A program made the translations under genes and the position numbers. From Rubrivivax sp. (lineage in GTDB: Bacteria > Pseudomonadota > Gammaproteobacteria > Burkholderiales > Burkholderiaceae_C), in contig JAIXRN010000014.1 of the NCBI GenBank assembly GCA_027485165.1, positions 1-64,000 on the forward strand: a stretch of 64,000 bases of DNA, read 5' to 3'. The stretch's first letter is position 1. Each line of letters opens with the position of its first letter. The notes under the pieces are model-generated. The model worked only from the letters and a program-made list of their open reading frames with translations. It ran no database searches and was not told the origin of the DNA. Of the stretch, positions 27,860-37,970 are shown in pieces.

Positions 27860-29239
27860 TCAGAGGATGTAGCGCGACAGGTCTTCGTCCTTGGCCAGTT
27901 CTCCGAGGCGCGCGTTCACCATCGCGGCGTCCACCACCAGGGTCTGGCCGCTGCGGCTGGGCGCGTCGAAGCTGATCTCGTCCAGCAGCCTCTCCATCAC
28001 CGTGGCCAGGCGGCGGGCACCGATGTTTTCGGTGCGCTCGTTCACTTCAAAGGCGATCTCGGCCAGCCGGCGCACGGCTTCGGCTTGCACCTGCACTGTC
28101 ACGCCTTCGGTGGCCAGCAGGGCCTGGTACTGCGACACCAGGCTGGCGTGGGTGCTGGTGAGGATGGCTTCGAAGTCGGCCACGCTCAGCGACGACAGCT
28201 CCACGCGGATCGGGAAGCGGCCCTGCAGTTCAGGAATCAGGTCGCTGGGCTTGGCCAGGTGGAAGGCGCCGCTGGCGATGAACAGGATGTGGTCGGTCTT
28301 GACCACGCCGTACTTGGTGCTGACGGCTGTGCCTTCCACCAGCGGCAGCAGATCGCGCTGCACGCCCTGGCGGCTGACTTCGGCGGTGCTGCCGTTGTCA
28401 GAACGCGAGGCCACCTTGTCGATCTCGTCGATGAAGACGATGCCGTCGGCTTCGGCCTTGGCCACCGCAGCGGCGCGCACCTCGTCGTCATTCACCAGCC
28501 GGCTGGCTTCCTCGTCCACCAGAAGCCGGCGCGCTTCGCCGATCTTCAGCTTGCGCTTGCTCTTCTTGGCCTGGTTCATCTGGCTGAACAGGCCCTTCAT
28601 CTGCTCGGCCAGGTCTTCCATGCCCGGCAGGCCCTGCGGGCCCAGCACTTCCAGCGCCGGCTTGGCGTCGGCCAGGTCGATCTCGATGTCCTTGTCGTCG
28701 AGCGTGCCTTCGCGCAGCCGCTTGCGCATCACCTGGCGCGCGGTGTTTTCAGCCGCCGGCTCGGCGGCGAAACCGATGCTGCGTGTGTCCCTGGCAGCAT
28801 CGCGCGGCGGGGGCACCAGCACGTCGAGGATGCGTTCCTCGGCCGCGTCCTGCGCCGCCGCGCGCCGGGTGGCCACCTGGCGCTGGCGTTCCTGCTTCAC
28901 CGCCACTTCCACCAGGTCGCGGATGATGGTGTCCACGTCCTTGCCCACATAGCCCACCTCGGTGAACTTGGTGGCTTCGACCTTGATGAAGGGTGCGTCG
29001 GCCAGGCGTGCCAGGCGGCGCGCGATCTCGGTCTTGCCCACGCCCGTGGGGCCGATCATCAGGATGTTCTTCGGCGTGATCTCGGCTTGCAGCGCGCCCT
29101 GCACGCGGCGGCGGCGCCAGCGGTTGCGCAACGCGATGGCCACCGCGCGCTTGGCCGCGTGCTGGCCGACGATGTGCTTGTCGAGTTCGGCGACGATCTG
29201 CGCCGGCGTCAGCCCCTGCGGGTCGAAGTCGGCAGTCAT
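27860..29239 (-). CDS. hslU: HslU, ATPase subunit of HslVU protease
   Basis: 459 aa; [77 protein letters not shown]. Confidence 0.97.
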   Translation of the reverse strand: MTADFDPQGLTPAQIVAELDKHIVGQHAAKRAVAIALRNRWRRRRVQGALQAEITPKNILMIGPTGVGKTEIARRLARLADAPFIKVEATKFTEVGYVGKDVDTIIRDLVEVAVKQERQRQVATRRAAAQDAAEERILDVLVPPPRDAARDTRSIGFAAEPAAENTARQVMRKRLREGTLDDKDIEIDLADAKPALEVLGPQGLPGMEDLAEQMKGLFSQMNQAKKSKRKLKIGEARRLLVDEEASRLVNDDEVRAAAVAKAEADGIVFIDEIDKVASRSDNGSTAEVSRQGVQRDLLPLVEGTAVSTKYGVVKTDHILFIASGAFHLAKPSDLIPELQGRFPIRVELSSLSVADFEAILTSTHASLVSQYQALLATEGVTVQVQAEAVRRLAEIAFEVNERTENIGARRLATVMERLLDEISFDAPSRSGQTLVVDAAMVNARLGELAKDEDLSRYIL

Positions 29240-29772
29240 TCCAGGCTTTCGATGATGTGGTTCTGGTTCGTATAAATGCAGATGTCGCCCGCGATCTCCA
29301 GCGACCGCTTGACGATCTGCGCCGGCGCCAGGTCGGTGTGGTTCAGCAGCGCCATGGCCGCGGCCTGGGCGTAGGCGCCGCCGCTGCCGATGGCCACGAT
29401 GCCCTGTTCGGGTTCCAGCACGTCGCCATTGCCGGTGATGATGAGACTGGCCGTGCGGTCGGCTACGGCCAGCATGGCTTCCAGGCGGCGCAGCACGCGG
29501 TCGGTGCGCCAGTCGCGCGTCAGTTCGATGGCCGCGCGCACCAAGTGGCCCTGGTGCTTTTCCAGCTTCGCTTCGAAGCGTTCGAACAGCGTGAAGGCAT
29601 CGGCCGTGGCGCCGGCAAAGCCGGCCAGCACCTGGTCGCGGTAAAGCTTGCGCACCTTGCGCGCGCTGGCCTTGACGACGATCGTGCCCAGCGTCACCTG
29701 ACCGTCGCCGCCCAGGGCAACGATGGGGCCGCGGCGGACGCTCACGATGGTCGTCCCGTGATAGGTTTCCAT
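29236..29772 (-). CDS. hslV: HslV, peptidase subunit of HslVU protease
   Basis: 178 aa; [29 protein letters not shown]...; 4-nt overlap with hslU. Confidence 0.97.
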   Translation of the reverse strand: METYHGTTIVSVRRGPIVALGGDGQVTLGTIVVKASARKVRKLYRDQVLAGFAGATADAFTLFERFEAKLEKHQGHLVRAAIELTRDWRTDRVLRRLEAMLAVADRTASLIITGNGDVLEPEQGIVAIGSGGAYAQAAAMALLNHTDLAPAQIVKRSLEIAGDICIYTNQNHIIESLE

Positions 29773-29821
29773 AAGTTCTTGTCAGTTGGCGCCAAAGCGC
29801 CGGGGTTCAAGGCGAGCGTGC

Positions 29822-31741
29822 CTAAACCTTGCGAACTTGCACCTTGGCGTGTTCGTTGATGCCCATGGCACCAAAGAACAGCGCCAGCAGGCGGTGCGCG
29901 TCGACGAAATGCACGGCGCGGTTGTCGTTGCGCTTGGTCAGCACCCAGTTCAGCAGGTCGCCGGCGGCGATGAAGTCCACGCGGATCAGCCGCGCGCAGC
30001 TGACGCTGACGATCGGCGCGGCATTCAGGCCGTCGTCCAGCTTGCGCAGGGTGGCGCCGATGTCGCCCACCAGCTGGCCCGACAGTTCCACATGCGCCAT
30101 TGCGACTGGGCTGGAAGCGCCCGTGTCGTCGTGCAGGCCCGATTCCAGGAAGCTGGTGGACACCTCGCTGACGCGCGACATCTGCGGGTTGCGCGTGTTC
30201 GGGTGTGCGCCGGCCACCCGCACCTTGCAGCGCGCGGGTTCCCAGGAGGGCGGCGAGACTTCGTAGGTGACGCAGTAGTCGATCGCGGCTTCGTCGAACT
30301 GGTCGGCGCGGTTGGCCAGGCGCAGGGCGTCCAGTCGCGTCAGCCAGAAGGCGGGGTCGGCGTCGCGCACGCCGGTCGGTGCGGCTTCCTGCAGCACCTG
30401 GAACAGGCGGTCGCCGGCCACCCAGCGCATTTCCAGGGTCTGGCCGGCCCACAGGCGCAGCAGCATCGACAGCTGGGTGGCGGCTTCGGGGTCGATGCGC
30501 TGCAGCTGCGACCAGTCGAACACCCAGGGCAGCGGCATCTGCAGGGTCTGCGAACGCAGGCGCGCCACGGCGTCGGTGTCCAGCTGCGGCGGGCAGACCC
30601 AGCCGACATCGCCCGACCCCATCGTGCTGCTGTGGGTGGCGACCACGGGCTCTTCAGCCACTGCGTCGGCCACCAGCTTGGGCAGCGAATACCACTGCGG
30701 CGCCGACCAGCCGAACTGGTGCGCGTAGTCCATGGCCAGGCTTTCGAAGCGCTGCTGCTGGCCGGTGGCGCGGTACAGGTCGAACAGCACCAGCCAGGTC
30801 TCGGCATGCTGGGCACGCTGGCCGCTGGCGCTGGTGAGCTGCTGCAGCGCGTTTTCGCACTGCGTGAAGTCGGCATTGGCAAACGCGATCACGGCTTCGT
30901 CGAGCTCGGGGTCGTGCACGACTTCGCTGACTTCCAGCGCCAGCGCCGGGTCTTCGGTGCTGCGCGGCCCCGGCGGCGTGGCGGCAGCTGCCGGTAGCGG
31001 GGGCAGGGGCTCTAACGGTGGCAGCGGCGCCAAAGGTGGCAGCCCGGTGCCCATCTGCAGCGGTGCCGGCGCGGCGGCGCGGGGGGCGTTGAAACCGCTG
31101 TCGTGCGCCGCGGCGGCAGTGCGGGCTGCCAGCGGTGGCAGTGATGGCACGGATGGCAGCACGTCGCTGTGGTCGTCCATCGGGCCGCCTCGTTGCAGCT
31201 CGGGGCTGTCGGGCAGGGCGAAGTCGGGGCCGGGCCTGGACGCGTCGGTGCGCGAATCGGGGCCGCGCAAGGCACCGGGCCCGCTGTCGCGTGCGGCCGG
31301 GCGCGGTTGTGCTCCGGCCAACCGGGCCAGCGCACCGGCTACGGAATTGCCCAGCTGGCCACGGCGGCTGGTGTTGCGGAAGCCGCCTTCGCCCACCATC
31401 TGCTGTTCGATTTCGTCGATCTTGGCCTTCACGCCCTGGTCGGGGCGGCCGGCCTTGGGGTCGGGCAGGCGGGCTTCGGAATCGTCCAGCCGCGAAGAGC
31501 CCCCCAGAGCTGCCAGCTGTTCTGGCGACAGGCCTTCGCGGCGCACCCGGCGCAGCATGTCGAATTCGCGCTTGCGCACGAAGTCGTTCCGGCGCTTGCG
31601 CTCGATCATGGCCTTGAGCTCGGATTTCTCCAGCTCGAGTTCGCGCGAGTCTTCCTGCTTGGTGTTGAGCTCGGTCCAGTCGGTGGCCGGGTTGGCCACG
31701 AACCGCACCACCTTGCGGAAGAAGCTTTCGTTGTCGGCCAT
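29822..31741 (-). CDS. Hypothetical protein with C-terminal STAS-like domain
   Basis: 639 aa; conserved MADNESFFRKVVRFVANPATDWTELN N-terminus, variable A/P-rich middle, C-terminal LIRVDFIAAGDLLNWVLTKRNDNRAVHFVDAHRLLALFFGAMGI resembling STAS. Confidence 0.75.
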   Translation of the reverse strand: MADNESFFRKVVRFVANPATDWTELNTKQEDSRELELEKSELKAMIERKRRNDFVRKREFDMLRRVRREGLSPEQLAALGGSSRLDDSEARLPDPKAGRPDQGVKAKIDEIEQQMVGEGGFRNTSRRGQLGNSVAGALARLAGAQPRPAARDSGPGALRGPDSRTDASRPGPDFALPDSPELQRGGPMDDHSDVLPSVPSLPPLAARTAAAAHDSGFNAPRAAAPAPLQMGTGLPPLAPLPPLEPLPPLPAAAATPPGPRSTEDPALALEVSEVVHDPELDEAVIAFANADFTQCENALQQLTSASGQRAQHAETWLVLFDLYRATGQQQRFESLAMDYAHQFGWSAPQWYSLPKLVADAVAEEPVVATHSSTMGSGDVGWVCPPQLDTDAVARLRSQTLQMPLPWVFDWSQLQRIDPEAATQLSMLLRLWAGQTLEMRWVAGDRLFQVLQEAAPTGVRDADPAFWLTRLDALRLANRADQFDEAAIDYCVTYEVSPPSWEPARCKVRVAGAHPNTRNPQMSRVSEVSTSFLESGLHDDTGASSPVAMAHVELSGQLVGDIGATLRKLDDGLNAAPIVSVSCARLIRVDFIAAGDLLNWVLTKRNDNRAVHFVDAHRLLALFFGAMGINEHAKVQVRKV

Positions 31742-31767
31742 CGCGGCAGCGTCCGGTGCCTTGCGCC

Positions 31768-32532
31768 CTAGTCGCCGAACATCTTCTGCTTCAGCTCACG
31801 CCGTTGCTGCGCTTCCAGCGACAGCGTGGCGGTGGGCCGGGCCAGTAGCCGGGCGATGCCGATGGGTTCGCCAGTCTCGTCGCAGAAGCCGTATTCGCCA
31901 CTGTCGATGCGCGTCAGCGACTGCGCCACCTTCTTCAGCAGCTTGCGTTCACGGTCGCGGGTGCGCAGTTCCAGCGCGTGTTCTTCCTCGATCGTGGCGC
32001 GGTCGGCCGGGTCGGGCACGATGCTCGTGTCTTCGCGCAGGTGCTCGGTGGTTTCGCCGGCGTTGGACAGCAGGTCGTCCTTCTGCTGCTGCAGCCGGGC
32101 GCGGAAGAATTCCAGCTGCTTGTCGTTCATGTACTCGCTGTCGGGCATGGCCAGCAGCTCGGCTTCGGTCAGGTCCTTGCCGGCCTTGGTCTTCCAGGCG
32201 TTGACGAGTTTGGGGTCTGCTTTGTAGGCGTTCTTCTGCACTTCGATCGGGTCAGGCAGCTTCGACGGCGGGGAAGGCGCGAAGCGGTCAGTGAAACGGT
32301 TACTGCCACCGGACAAGGCGGTGGACGGCACCTGGGCGGGGGTTTCCGGCAGGGCCCGCGCCTTGGCGGACGCCTTGCTGGACTTGCTGCTGGCCGGTTT
32401 GGCCGCAGCAGGAGCTGCGGCGGTGGCGGCCACAGCGGTGGCCGGCGCGGTGGCAGGAGCGGCTGCCGCCTTGACCGGTGTCTTCGCCGGGGTCTTGGCT
32501 GCGGGGCTGGCTTTTGCAGCGGTCTTCGTCAA
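31768..32532 (-). CDS. dksA: RNA polymerase-binding protein DksA with Ala/Lys-rich N-terminal extension
   Basis: Probable TTG start at 32532 preceded by GAGGAGAA; core ELLAMPDSEYMNDKQLEFFRARLQQQKDDLL...SGEYGFCDETGEPIGIARLLARPTATLSLEAQQRRELKQKM. Confidence 0.92.
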   Translation of the reverse strand: MTKTAAKASPAAKTPAKTPVKAAAAPATAPATAVAATAAAPAAAKPASSKSSKASAKARALPETPAQVPSTALSGGSNRFTDRFAPSPPSKLPDPIEVQKNAYKADPKLVNAWKTKAGKDLTEAELLAMPDSEYMNDKQLEFFRARLQQQKDDLLSNAGETTEHLREDTSIVPDPADRATIEEEHALELRTRDRERKLLKKVAQSLTRIDSGEYGFCDETGEPIGIARLLARPTATLSLEAQQRRELKQKMFGD

Positions 32533-32698
32533 GGGCTTCTCCTCGCCTGGGTATCTCAAAGGGGCACAAATGGCCGCCGGTGGGCGGAAGGGCCCCAACC
32601 GGGACTGCAGCAGCTGGGCTGCAGACCTTCAAGGCGCGCGGATTGTAGCCACCGGCTGGCCGCCCGCGGGCTGGCCAGACTGCAGCAGTTAGCAGCTT

Positions 32699-33754
32699 TC
32701 AGACCAGACATTGCTCCAGGCCCTGCAGCAGCACTTCGCGCGGCAGGTCGATGCCGATGAACACCATCTTGCTGCCCTTGGCTTCGCCCGGGGCCCACTT
32801 CGGGCCCAGGTCACTGCCCATGAGCTGGTGCACGCCCTGGAAGATGACCTTGCGGTCACTGCCCTTCATGTGCAGCACACCCTTGTAGCGCAGCATCTTG
32901 GGGCCATAGACCTGCACGATGGCGCCCAGGAAGTCTTCCAGCTTGGCGGGGTTGAAGGCGCGTGCGCTGCGGAAGACGAAGGACTTCACATCGTCGTCGT
33001 GCGCGTGGTGGTGGGGGTGATCGCAGGCTTCACCGGGGCCGTGGTCGTGGCCTTCATGGCCATGGTCGTGGCCGTGATGGTCGTGCTCGTCGGCCTTCAG
33101 GAAGTCCGGGTCGATGTCGAGCTTGGCATTGAGGTTGAAGCCCTTCAAGTCAAAGACCTTGGCGATCGGCACTTCGCCGAAATGCACCGCCTGCTGCGGT
33201 GCGCGCGGGTTCATGTGCTTGATGCGGTGCTGCAGGGCGTCGAGCGCGGCGCTGTCGACCAGGTCGGTCTTGCTGATGAAGATCTGGTCGGCAAACCCGA
33301 TCTGCCGGCGCGCTTCCTGGCGCGTGTCCAGCTGGGCTTCGGCGTGCTTGGCATCGACCAGGGTCAGGATGCTGTCCAGCAGGTAGCTTTCGGCGATCTC
33401 GTCGTCCATGAAGAAGGTCTGCGCCACCGGGCCAGGGTCGGCCAGGCCGGTGGTTTCGATCACGACACGGTCAAAGCTGAGTTCGCCCTTGCGTTTCTTT
33501 TCAGCCAGGTCGGCCAGGGTGCTGCGCAAGTCCTCGCGGATGGTGCAGCAGACACAGCCGTTGCTCATCTGGATGACCTGTTCCTCGGTGTCGGCCACCA
33601 GGATGTCGTTGTCGATGTTCTCTTCGCCGAACTCGTTCTCGATCACGGCAATCTTCTGTCCGTGGGCTTCGGTCAGCACGCGCTTGAGCAGGGTGGTCTT
33701 GCCCGAGCCCAGGAAGCCGGTGAGGATGGTGGCGGGAATCAGACCTTGCGACAT
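32699..33754 (-). CDS. CobW/COG0523 (G3E) GTPase, putative metal chaperone
   Basis: 351 aa; TGFLGSGKTTLLKRVL Walker A, SNGCVCCTIREDL CxCC motif, His-rich DEHDHHGHDHGHEGHDHGPGEACDHPHHHAHDDD. Confidence 0.94.
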   Translation of the reverse strand: MSQGLIPATILTGFLGSGKTTLLKRVLTEAHGQKIAVIENEFGEENIDNDILVADTEEQVIQMSNGCVCCTIREDLRSTLADLAEKKRKGELSFDRVVIETTGLADPGPVAQTFFMDDEIAESYLLDSILTLVDAKHAEAQLDTRQEARRQIGFADQIFISKTDLVDSAALDALQHRIKHMNPRAPQQAVHFGEVPIAKVFDLKGFNLNAKLDIDPDFLKADEHDHHGHDHGHEGHDHGPGEACDHPHHHAHDDDVKSFVFRSARAFNPAKLEDFLGAIVQVYGPKMLRYKGVLHMKGSDRKVIFQGVHQLMGSDLGPKWAPGEAKGSKMVFIGIDLPREVLLQGLEQCLV

Positions 33755-33782
33755 GGTGAGGCGCCTTCGTTGGTGTTTGCAG

Positions 33783-34364
33783 TCACGAGACCGCCGGATA
33801 TGAGGGCGCAGCCCAGGTTTGCAAGCGCGGCAGCAGCGCCCGGTACGGGGCCAGCAGCAGCACGGCCATCGCCGCCTTCACGGCCAGGTCGCCGGCGGCC
33901 AGCATCAGCCAGTTCATGTCGCTGCCGGCAAACGCCAGGAAGAAGAACACGCCAGTGTCCACCACGCTGGCCACCAGGCTGCCCACCAGCGGCGCCTTCC
34001 ACCAGCTGGCCTGGCGCCAGCGGTTGAAGACGGCCACGTCCATCAGCTGCGAAAACAGAAATGCTGCGCCCGAAGCCAGCGCGATGCGCCAGGGCGCCAG
34101 CCCCAGCGAAACGCCCACCGCCACCGCAAATCCGATCCAGGCCACGCGCCGCGCCACCTGGGGGCCCAATGCGCGGTTGGTCAGGTCGCTGACCAGGAAC
34201 ACCAGCGGGTAGCTGAAAGCGCCCCAGGTCAGCCAGGCGTTGATTTCGTGCTGCACCAGCACGTTCGACAGCACGATGACAGCGGCCATGGCCAAAACAG
34301 GCCAGGCCAGGGCGCGCAGGGCGGGGGTCGGGCGGGGCGAAGGAGTGGGGGAAGGGTGCTTCAT
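33783..34364 (-). CDS. VUT/QueT-like queuosine precursor transporter family protein
   Basis: 193 aa; multi-TM with LVQHEINAWLTWGAFSYPLVFLVSDLTNRALGPQVARRV. Confidence 0.8.
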   Translation of the reverse strand: MKHPSPTPSPRPTPALRALAWPVLAMAAVIVLSNVLVQHEINAWLTWGAFSYPLVFLVSDLTNRALGPQVARRVAWIGFAVAVGVSLGLAPWRIALASGAAFLFSQLMDVAVFNRWRQASWWKAPLVGSLVASVVDTGVFFFLAFAGSDMNWLMLAAGDLAVKAAMAVLLLAPYRALLPRLQTWAAPSYPAVS

Positions 34365-34460
34365 GGGGGCGCCGATTGTGCCTGCCGCGCTGCGCTGGCG
34401 GTGGGGCCTGGGGTTGTCGGTCGGTTATTCTCTGCACGACCGAGACTGCCGACACCCCCC

Positions 34461-35441
34461 GTGTCAGAACCCCCTCCTCCCGCCCCTTCTGTTTCTCACC
34501 GGCCCACCCGCAGCCCGTCTTCCGTGTCCCGCGTGGGCCGCAGCGAACGCGCCGACCGCCCGGACCGGCCCGACCGCCCCGAAACGCCCGACCGCCGCAC
34601 GCTGTTTGAACGTCTGGTGGAATTTGTCTCGCCAGGCGTGGACAGCAAGGCCGAGCTCATCAAGACCTTGGCCGATGCCGAACAGCGCGAACTGATCGAA
34701 CCCGAAAGCCGCCTGATGCTGGAAGGCGTGCTGCGCATGGCCGACATGACGGCCGGCGACGTGATGGTGGCCGCGCCACGCATGGACCTGCTGGACATCG
34801 GCGCCGACTACGACGAACTGCTGGCCCTGGTGATCGACACCGCGCATTCTCGCTTCCCGGTCTATGAAGGCGAACGCGACAACATCATCGGCATCCTGAT
34901 GGCCAAGGACCTGCTGAAGCTGCAGCGCGCCCCGGAACTGAACCTGCGCACCCTGCTGCGGCCGGCCGTCTTCGTGCCCGAAAGCAAGCGCCTGAATGAG
35001 CTGCTGCGCGACTTCCGCAGCAACCGCAACCACCTGGCGATCGTGATCGACGAGTTCGGCAACACCGCCGGGCTCATCACCATCGAAGACGTGCTGGAAG
35101 AAATCGTCGGCGAGATCGAAGACGAGTTCGACGAACGCAGCCAGGAAAGCGGCATTTACACCCTGGCCGACGGCACCCACCGCGTGGCGGGCGACGTGGC
35201 CATCGAGGCCGTCAACCACGCCTTCGACACCAGCCTGCCGGCGCAGGACTTCGACACCATCGGCGGCATCGTGGCGCATGAACTGGGCCGCGTGCCGCGC
35301 CGTGGCGAGACGGTCGCGGTGGGCGGCCTGCGATTTGCCGTGATGCTGACGCGCGGCGGCGCCGTGCGCTGGTTTCGCGTCAGCCGCGATGTCGGCGGGC
35401 CTGGCGGAGACATCACCGCCGACGGCGGCGACGTGGATTGA
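34461..35441 (+). CDS. HlyC/CorC family transporter-associated CBS-domain protein
   Basis: GTG start at 34461; ELIEPESRLMLEGVLRMADMTAGDVMVAAPRMD, CBS domains, VIDEFGNTAGLITIEDVLEEIVGEIEDE, CorC/HlyC C-terminal domain. Confidence 0.93.
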   Translation: MSEPPPPAPSVSHRPTRSPSSVSRVGRSERADRPDRPDRPETPDRRTLFERLVEFVSPGVDSKAELIKTLADAEQRELIEPESRLMLEGVLRMADMTAGDVMVAAPRMDLLDIGADYDELLALVIDTAHSRFPVYEGERDNIIGILMAKDLLKLQRAPELNLRTLLRPAVFVPESKRLNELLRDFRSNRNHLAIVIDEFGNTAGLITIEDVLEEIVGEIEDEFDERSQESGIYTLADGTHRVAGDVAIEAVNHAFDTSLPAQDFDTIGGIVAHELGRVPRRGETVAVGGLRFAVMLTRGGAVRWFRVSRDVGGPGGDITADGGDVD

Positions 35442-37003
35442 ACGCCCCCGTCCCCACCGGCCTGCGGCTGGCTGAAGCCCTGGCCCTGGCCGGCCTGGGC
35501 GCCCTGCAAACCCTGGCCTACACGCACACCGGGGCGTGGTGGCTGCCCGTGCTGACCCTGGCCGTGCTGGTGTGGCGGCTGGACGGCGCCACACCGCGCC
35601 GTGCGGCGCTGTGGGGCTGGTGCTACGGCACCGGCTGGCTGCTGGCCGGGGTGTGGTGGCTGTTCATCAGCATGCACCGCTTCGGCGGCCTGCCGGCACC
35701 GCTGGCCGTGTTGGCGGTGCTGGCGCTGGCGGCGGCGCTGTCGCTGTACCTGGGGCTGGCCGCGGGCTTGTACGCCGCGCTGCGCCGCGGCACGCTGTGG
35801 GGCGACGCGCTGCTGTTCGCGTCGCTCTTCCTGCTGGCGGAATGGGCGCGCGGCGTCCTGTTCACCGGCTTTCCCTGGGTGGCGCTGGGCTATTCGCAGG
35901 TGGACGCGCCGCTGGCCGTGCTGGCGCCCTGGGTGGGCGTTTACGGCCTGGGCGCGGCCGTGGCCTGGGCCGCGGCACTGCTGGCGGCGCTGCCACGCGT
36001 GCGCCTGGGCGAGCGGCCCACCCTGGTGGCGGGTCTGGTGGTGGTGCTCACGATGCCCGGGCTGGCTGGCCCCTGGAACTTCACCGCCGGCACCGGGCAG
36101 CTGCGCGTGGCCTTGCTGCAGCCCAACGTGCAGCAGGACGAGAAGTTCAACGCCGAACGGCTGCCCGCCATCCTGGCCTGGGTGGCCACCGAATTGCAGC
36201 GGGTTGACGCCGACCTGGTGGTGACGCCGGAAACCGCCGTGCCCCTGCTGCCGGCGCAGCTGGCCGAGATGGCCCCGGAGTATTGGGACACCCTGGTGGC
36301 CCACTACGCGCAGCCCGGGCGCGCTGCCCTGGTGGGCGTGCCCCTGGGCGACTTCGACATGGGATACACCAATTCCGTCGTCGGCCTGTCCCCGGCCGGC
36401 AGCGACTACCGCTACGACAAGCACCACCTGGTGCCCTTCGGCGAATTCATCCCCACCGGCTTTCGCTGGTTCACCGAGATGATGAACATCCCGCTGGGCG
36501 ACTTCCGGCGCGGCGTGGTGGCCGCGCCGTCCTTTACCGTCGGCACGCAGCGCATCGCCCCGCACATCTGCTACGAAGACCTGTTCGGCGAAGAACTGGC
36601 GCTGCGCTTTCGCCCCGCTGCCACAGCGCCCACGGTGCTGGCCAATGTCAGCAACATCGCCTGGTTCGGCGATACGGTCGCCGTGGCCCAGCACCGCAAC
36701 ATTTCGCGTATGCGGGCGCTGGAATTGCAGCGCCCGGTGATCCGCGCCACCAACACTGGCGCCACGGTGGCCATCAACCACCGTGGCCGCGTGCTGGCCG
36801 AGCTGCCGCCGGCCAGCCAGGGCGTGCTGGCCACGATGGTGGAAGGCCGCACCGGCAACACCGTGTTCGCCCTGTGGGCGGCCCGCTTCGGCCTGTGGCC
36901 GCTGGTGCTGCTGGCCGTGCTGCTGGTGCTGGGCCTGTCGGGCCGCGTGCGGCGCAGGGGCGAGGCCCGAGACACCGAGCTGCCGTCGGGCCTGGCGCCT
37001 TAA
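35438..37003 (+). CDS. lnt: Apolipoprotein N-acyltransferase
   Basis: 521 aa; [32 protein letters not shown] nitrilase motifs and multi-TM N-terminus; TTG start overlapping corC stop. Confidence 0.95.
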   Translation: MNAPVPTGLRLAEALALAGLGALQTLAYTHTGAWWLPVLTLAVLVWRLDGATPRRAALWGWCYGTGWLLAGVWWLFISMHRFGGLPAPLAVLAVLALAAALSLYLGLAAGLYAALRRGTLWGDALLFASLFLLAEWARGVLFTGFPWVALGYSQVDAPLAVLAPWVGVYGLGAAVAWAAALLAALPRVRLGERPTLVAGLVVVLTMPGLAGPWNFTAGTGQLRVALLQPNVQQDEKFNAERLPAILAWVATELQRVDADLVVTPETAVPLLPAQLAEMAPEYWDTLVAHYAQPGRAALVGVPLGDFDMGYTNSVVGLSPAGSDYRYDKHHLVPFGEFIPTGFRWFTEMMNIPLGDFRRGVVAAPSFTVGTQRIAPHICYEDLFGEELALRFRPAATAPTVLANVSNIAWFGDTVAVAQHRNISRMRALELQRPVIRATNTGATVAINHRGRVLAELPPASQGVLATMVEGRTGNTVFALWAARFGLWPLVLLAVLLVLGLSGRVRRRGEARDTELPSGLAP

Positions 37004-37037
37004 CATCAAGGGTTTTCCGCGGCCCTGGCCCCAGCCC

Positions 37038-37970
37038 ATGCTCACCTTCCAGCAGATCATCCTGAAGTTGCAGTCCTACTGGGACGCGCAGGGCTGTGCC
37101 CTGCTGCAGCCCTACGACATGGAAGTGGGTGCCGGCACCAGCCACACCGCGACCTTCCTGCGCGCCCTGGGCCCTGAACCCTGGAAGGCGGCCTACGTGC
37201 AGCCCAGCCGGCGCCCCAAGGACGGCCGCTATGGCAACAACCCCAACCGCCTGCAGCACTACTACCAGTACCAGGTGGTGCTGAAGCCCGCGCCGGCCAA
37301 CATCCTGGAGCTCTACCTCGGCAGCCTGGAAGCGCTGGGCTTCGACCTGAAGGCCAACGACGTGCGCTTCGTCGAAGACGACTGGGAGAACCCCACGCTG
37401 GGCTGCTGGGGCCTGGGCTGGGAAGTCTGGCTGAACGGCATGGAAGTGACGCAGTTCACCTACTTCCAGCAGGTGGGCGGCATTGACTGCCGGCCGATCA
37501 CGGGCGAAATCACCTACGGGCTGGAACGCCTGGCGATGTACCTGCAGGGCGTGGACAACGTCTACGACCTCACCTGGACGGTGGGCGCCGACGGCTGCAA
37601 GCTGAGCTACGGCGACGTCTACCACCAGAACGAAGTCGAGCAGAGCACCTACAACTTCGAGCACAGCGACGTCGACTTCCTGCTGCAGGCCTTCGCCGCG
37701 CATGAACGCCAGAGCCAGCTGCTGATGGCACAGCAGCTGGCCCTGCCGGCCTACGAACAGCTGCTGAAGGCCGGCCACAGTTTCAACCTGCTGGACGCAC
37801 GCGGCGCCATCAGCGTGACAGAACGCGCCGCCTACATCGGCCGCATCCGCAACCTGGCACGCAGCGTCGCCGCCAGCTATGTGGAAAGCCGCGCCCGCCT
37901 GGGCTTCCCGATGGCGCCCCGGGCCTGGGCCGACCAGGTGGTGGCGCAGCTGGCCAAGAAGGCGGCATGA
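37038..37970 (+). CDS. glyQ: Glycyl-tRNA synthetase alpha subunit
   Basis: [49 protein letters not shown]. Confidence 0.97.
   Translation: MLTFQQIILKLQSYWDAQGCALLQPYDMEVGAGTSHTATFLRALGPEPWKAAYVQPSRRPKDGRYGNNPNRLQHYYQYQVVLKPAPANILELYLGSLEALGFDLKANDVRFVEDDWENPTLGCWGLGWEVWLNGMEVTQFTYFQQVGGIDCRPITGEITYGLERLAMYLQGVDNVYDLTWTVGADGCKLSYGDVYHQNEVEQSTYNFEHSDVDFLLQAFAAHERQSQLLMAQQLALPAYEQLLKAGHSFNLLDARGAISVTERAAYIGRIRNLARSVAASYVESRARLGFPMAPRAWADQVVAQLAKKAA

Noticed and set aside
34530-34605. DRPDRPDRPETPDRR-coding short repeat near the corC N-terminus
   Set aside because: Low-complexity charged linker, common in this protein family's N-terminus; too short to claim significance.
35156-37060. 634-aa minus-strand ORF
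   Set aside because: Antisense to corC/lnt; Q/H/R/G-rich and without recognisable motifs.
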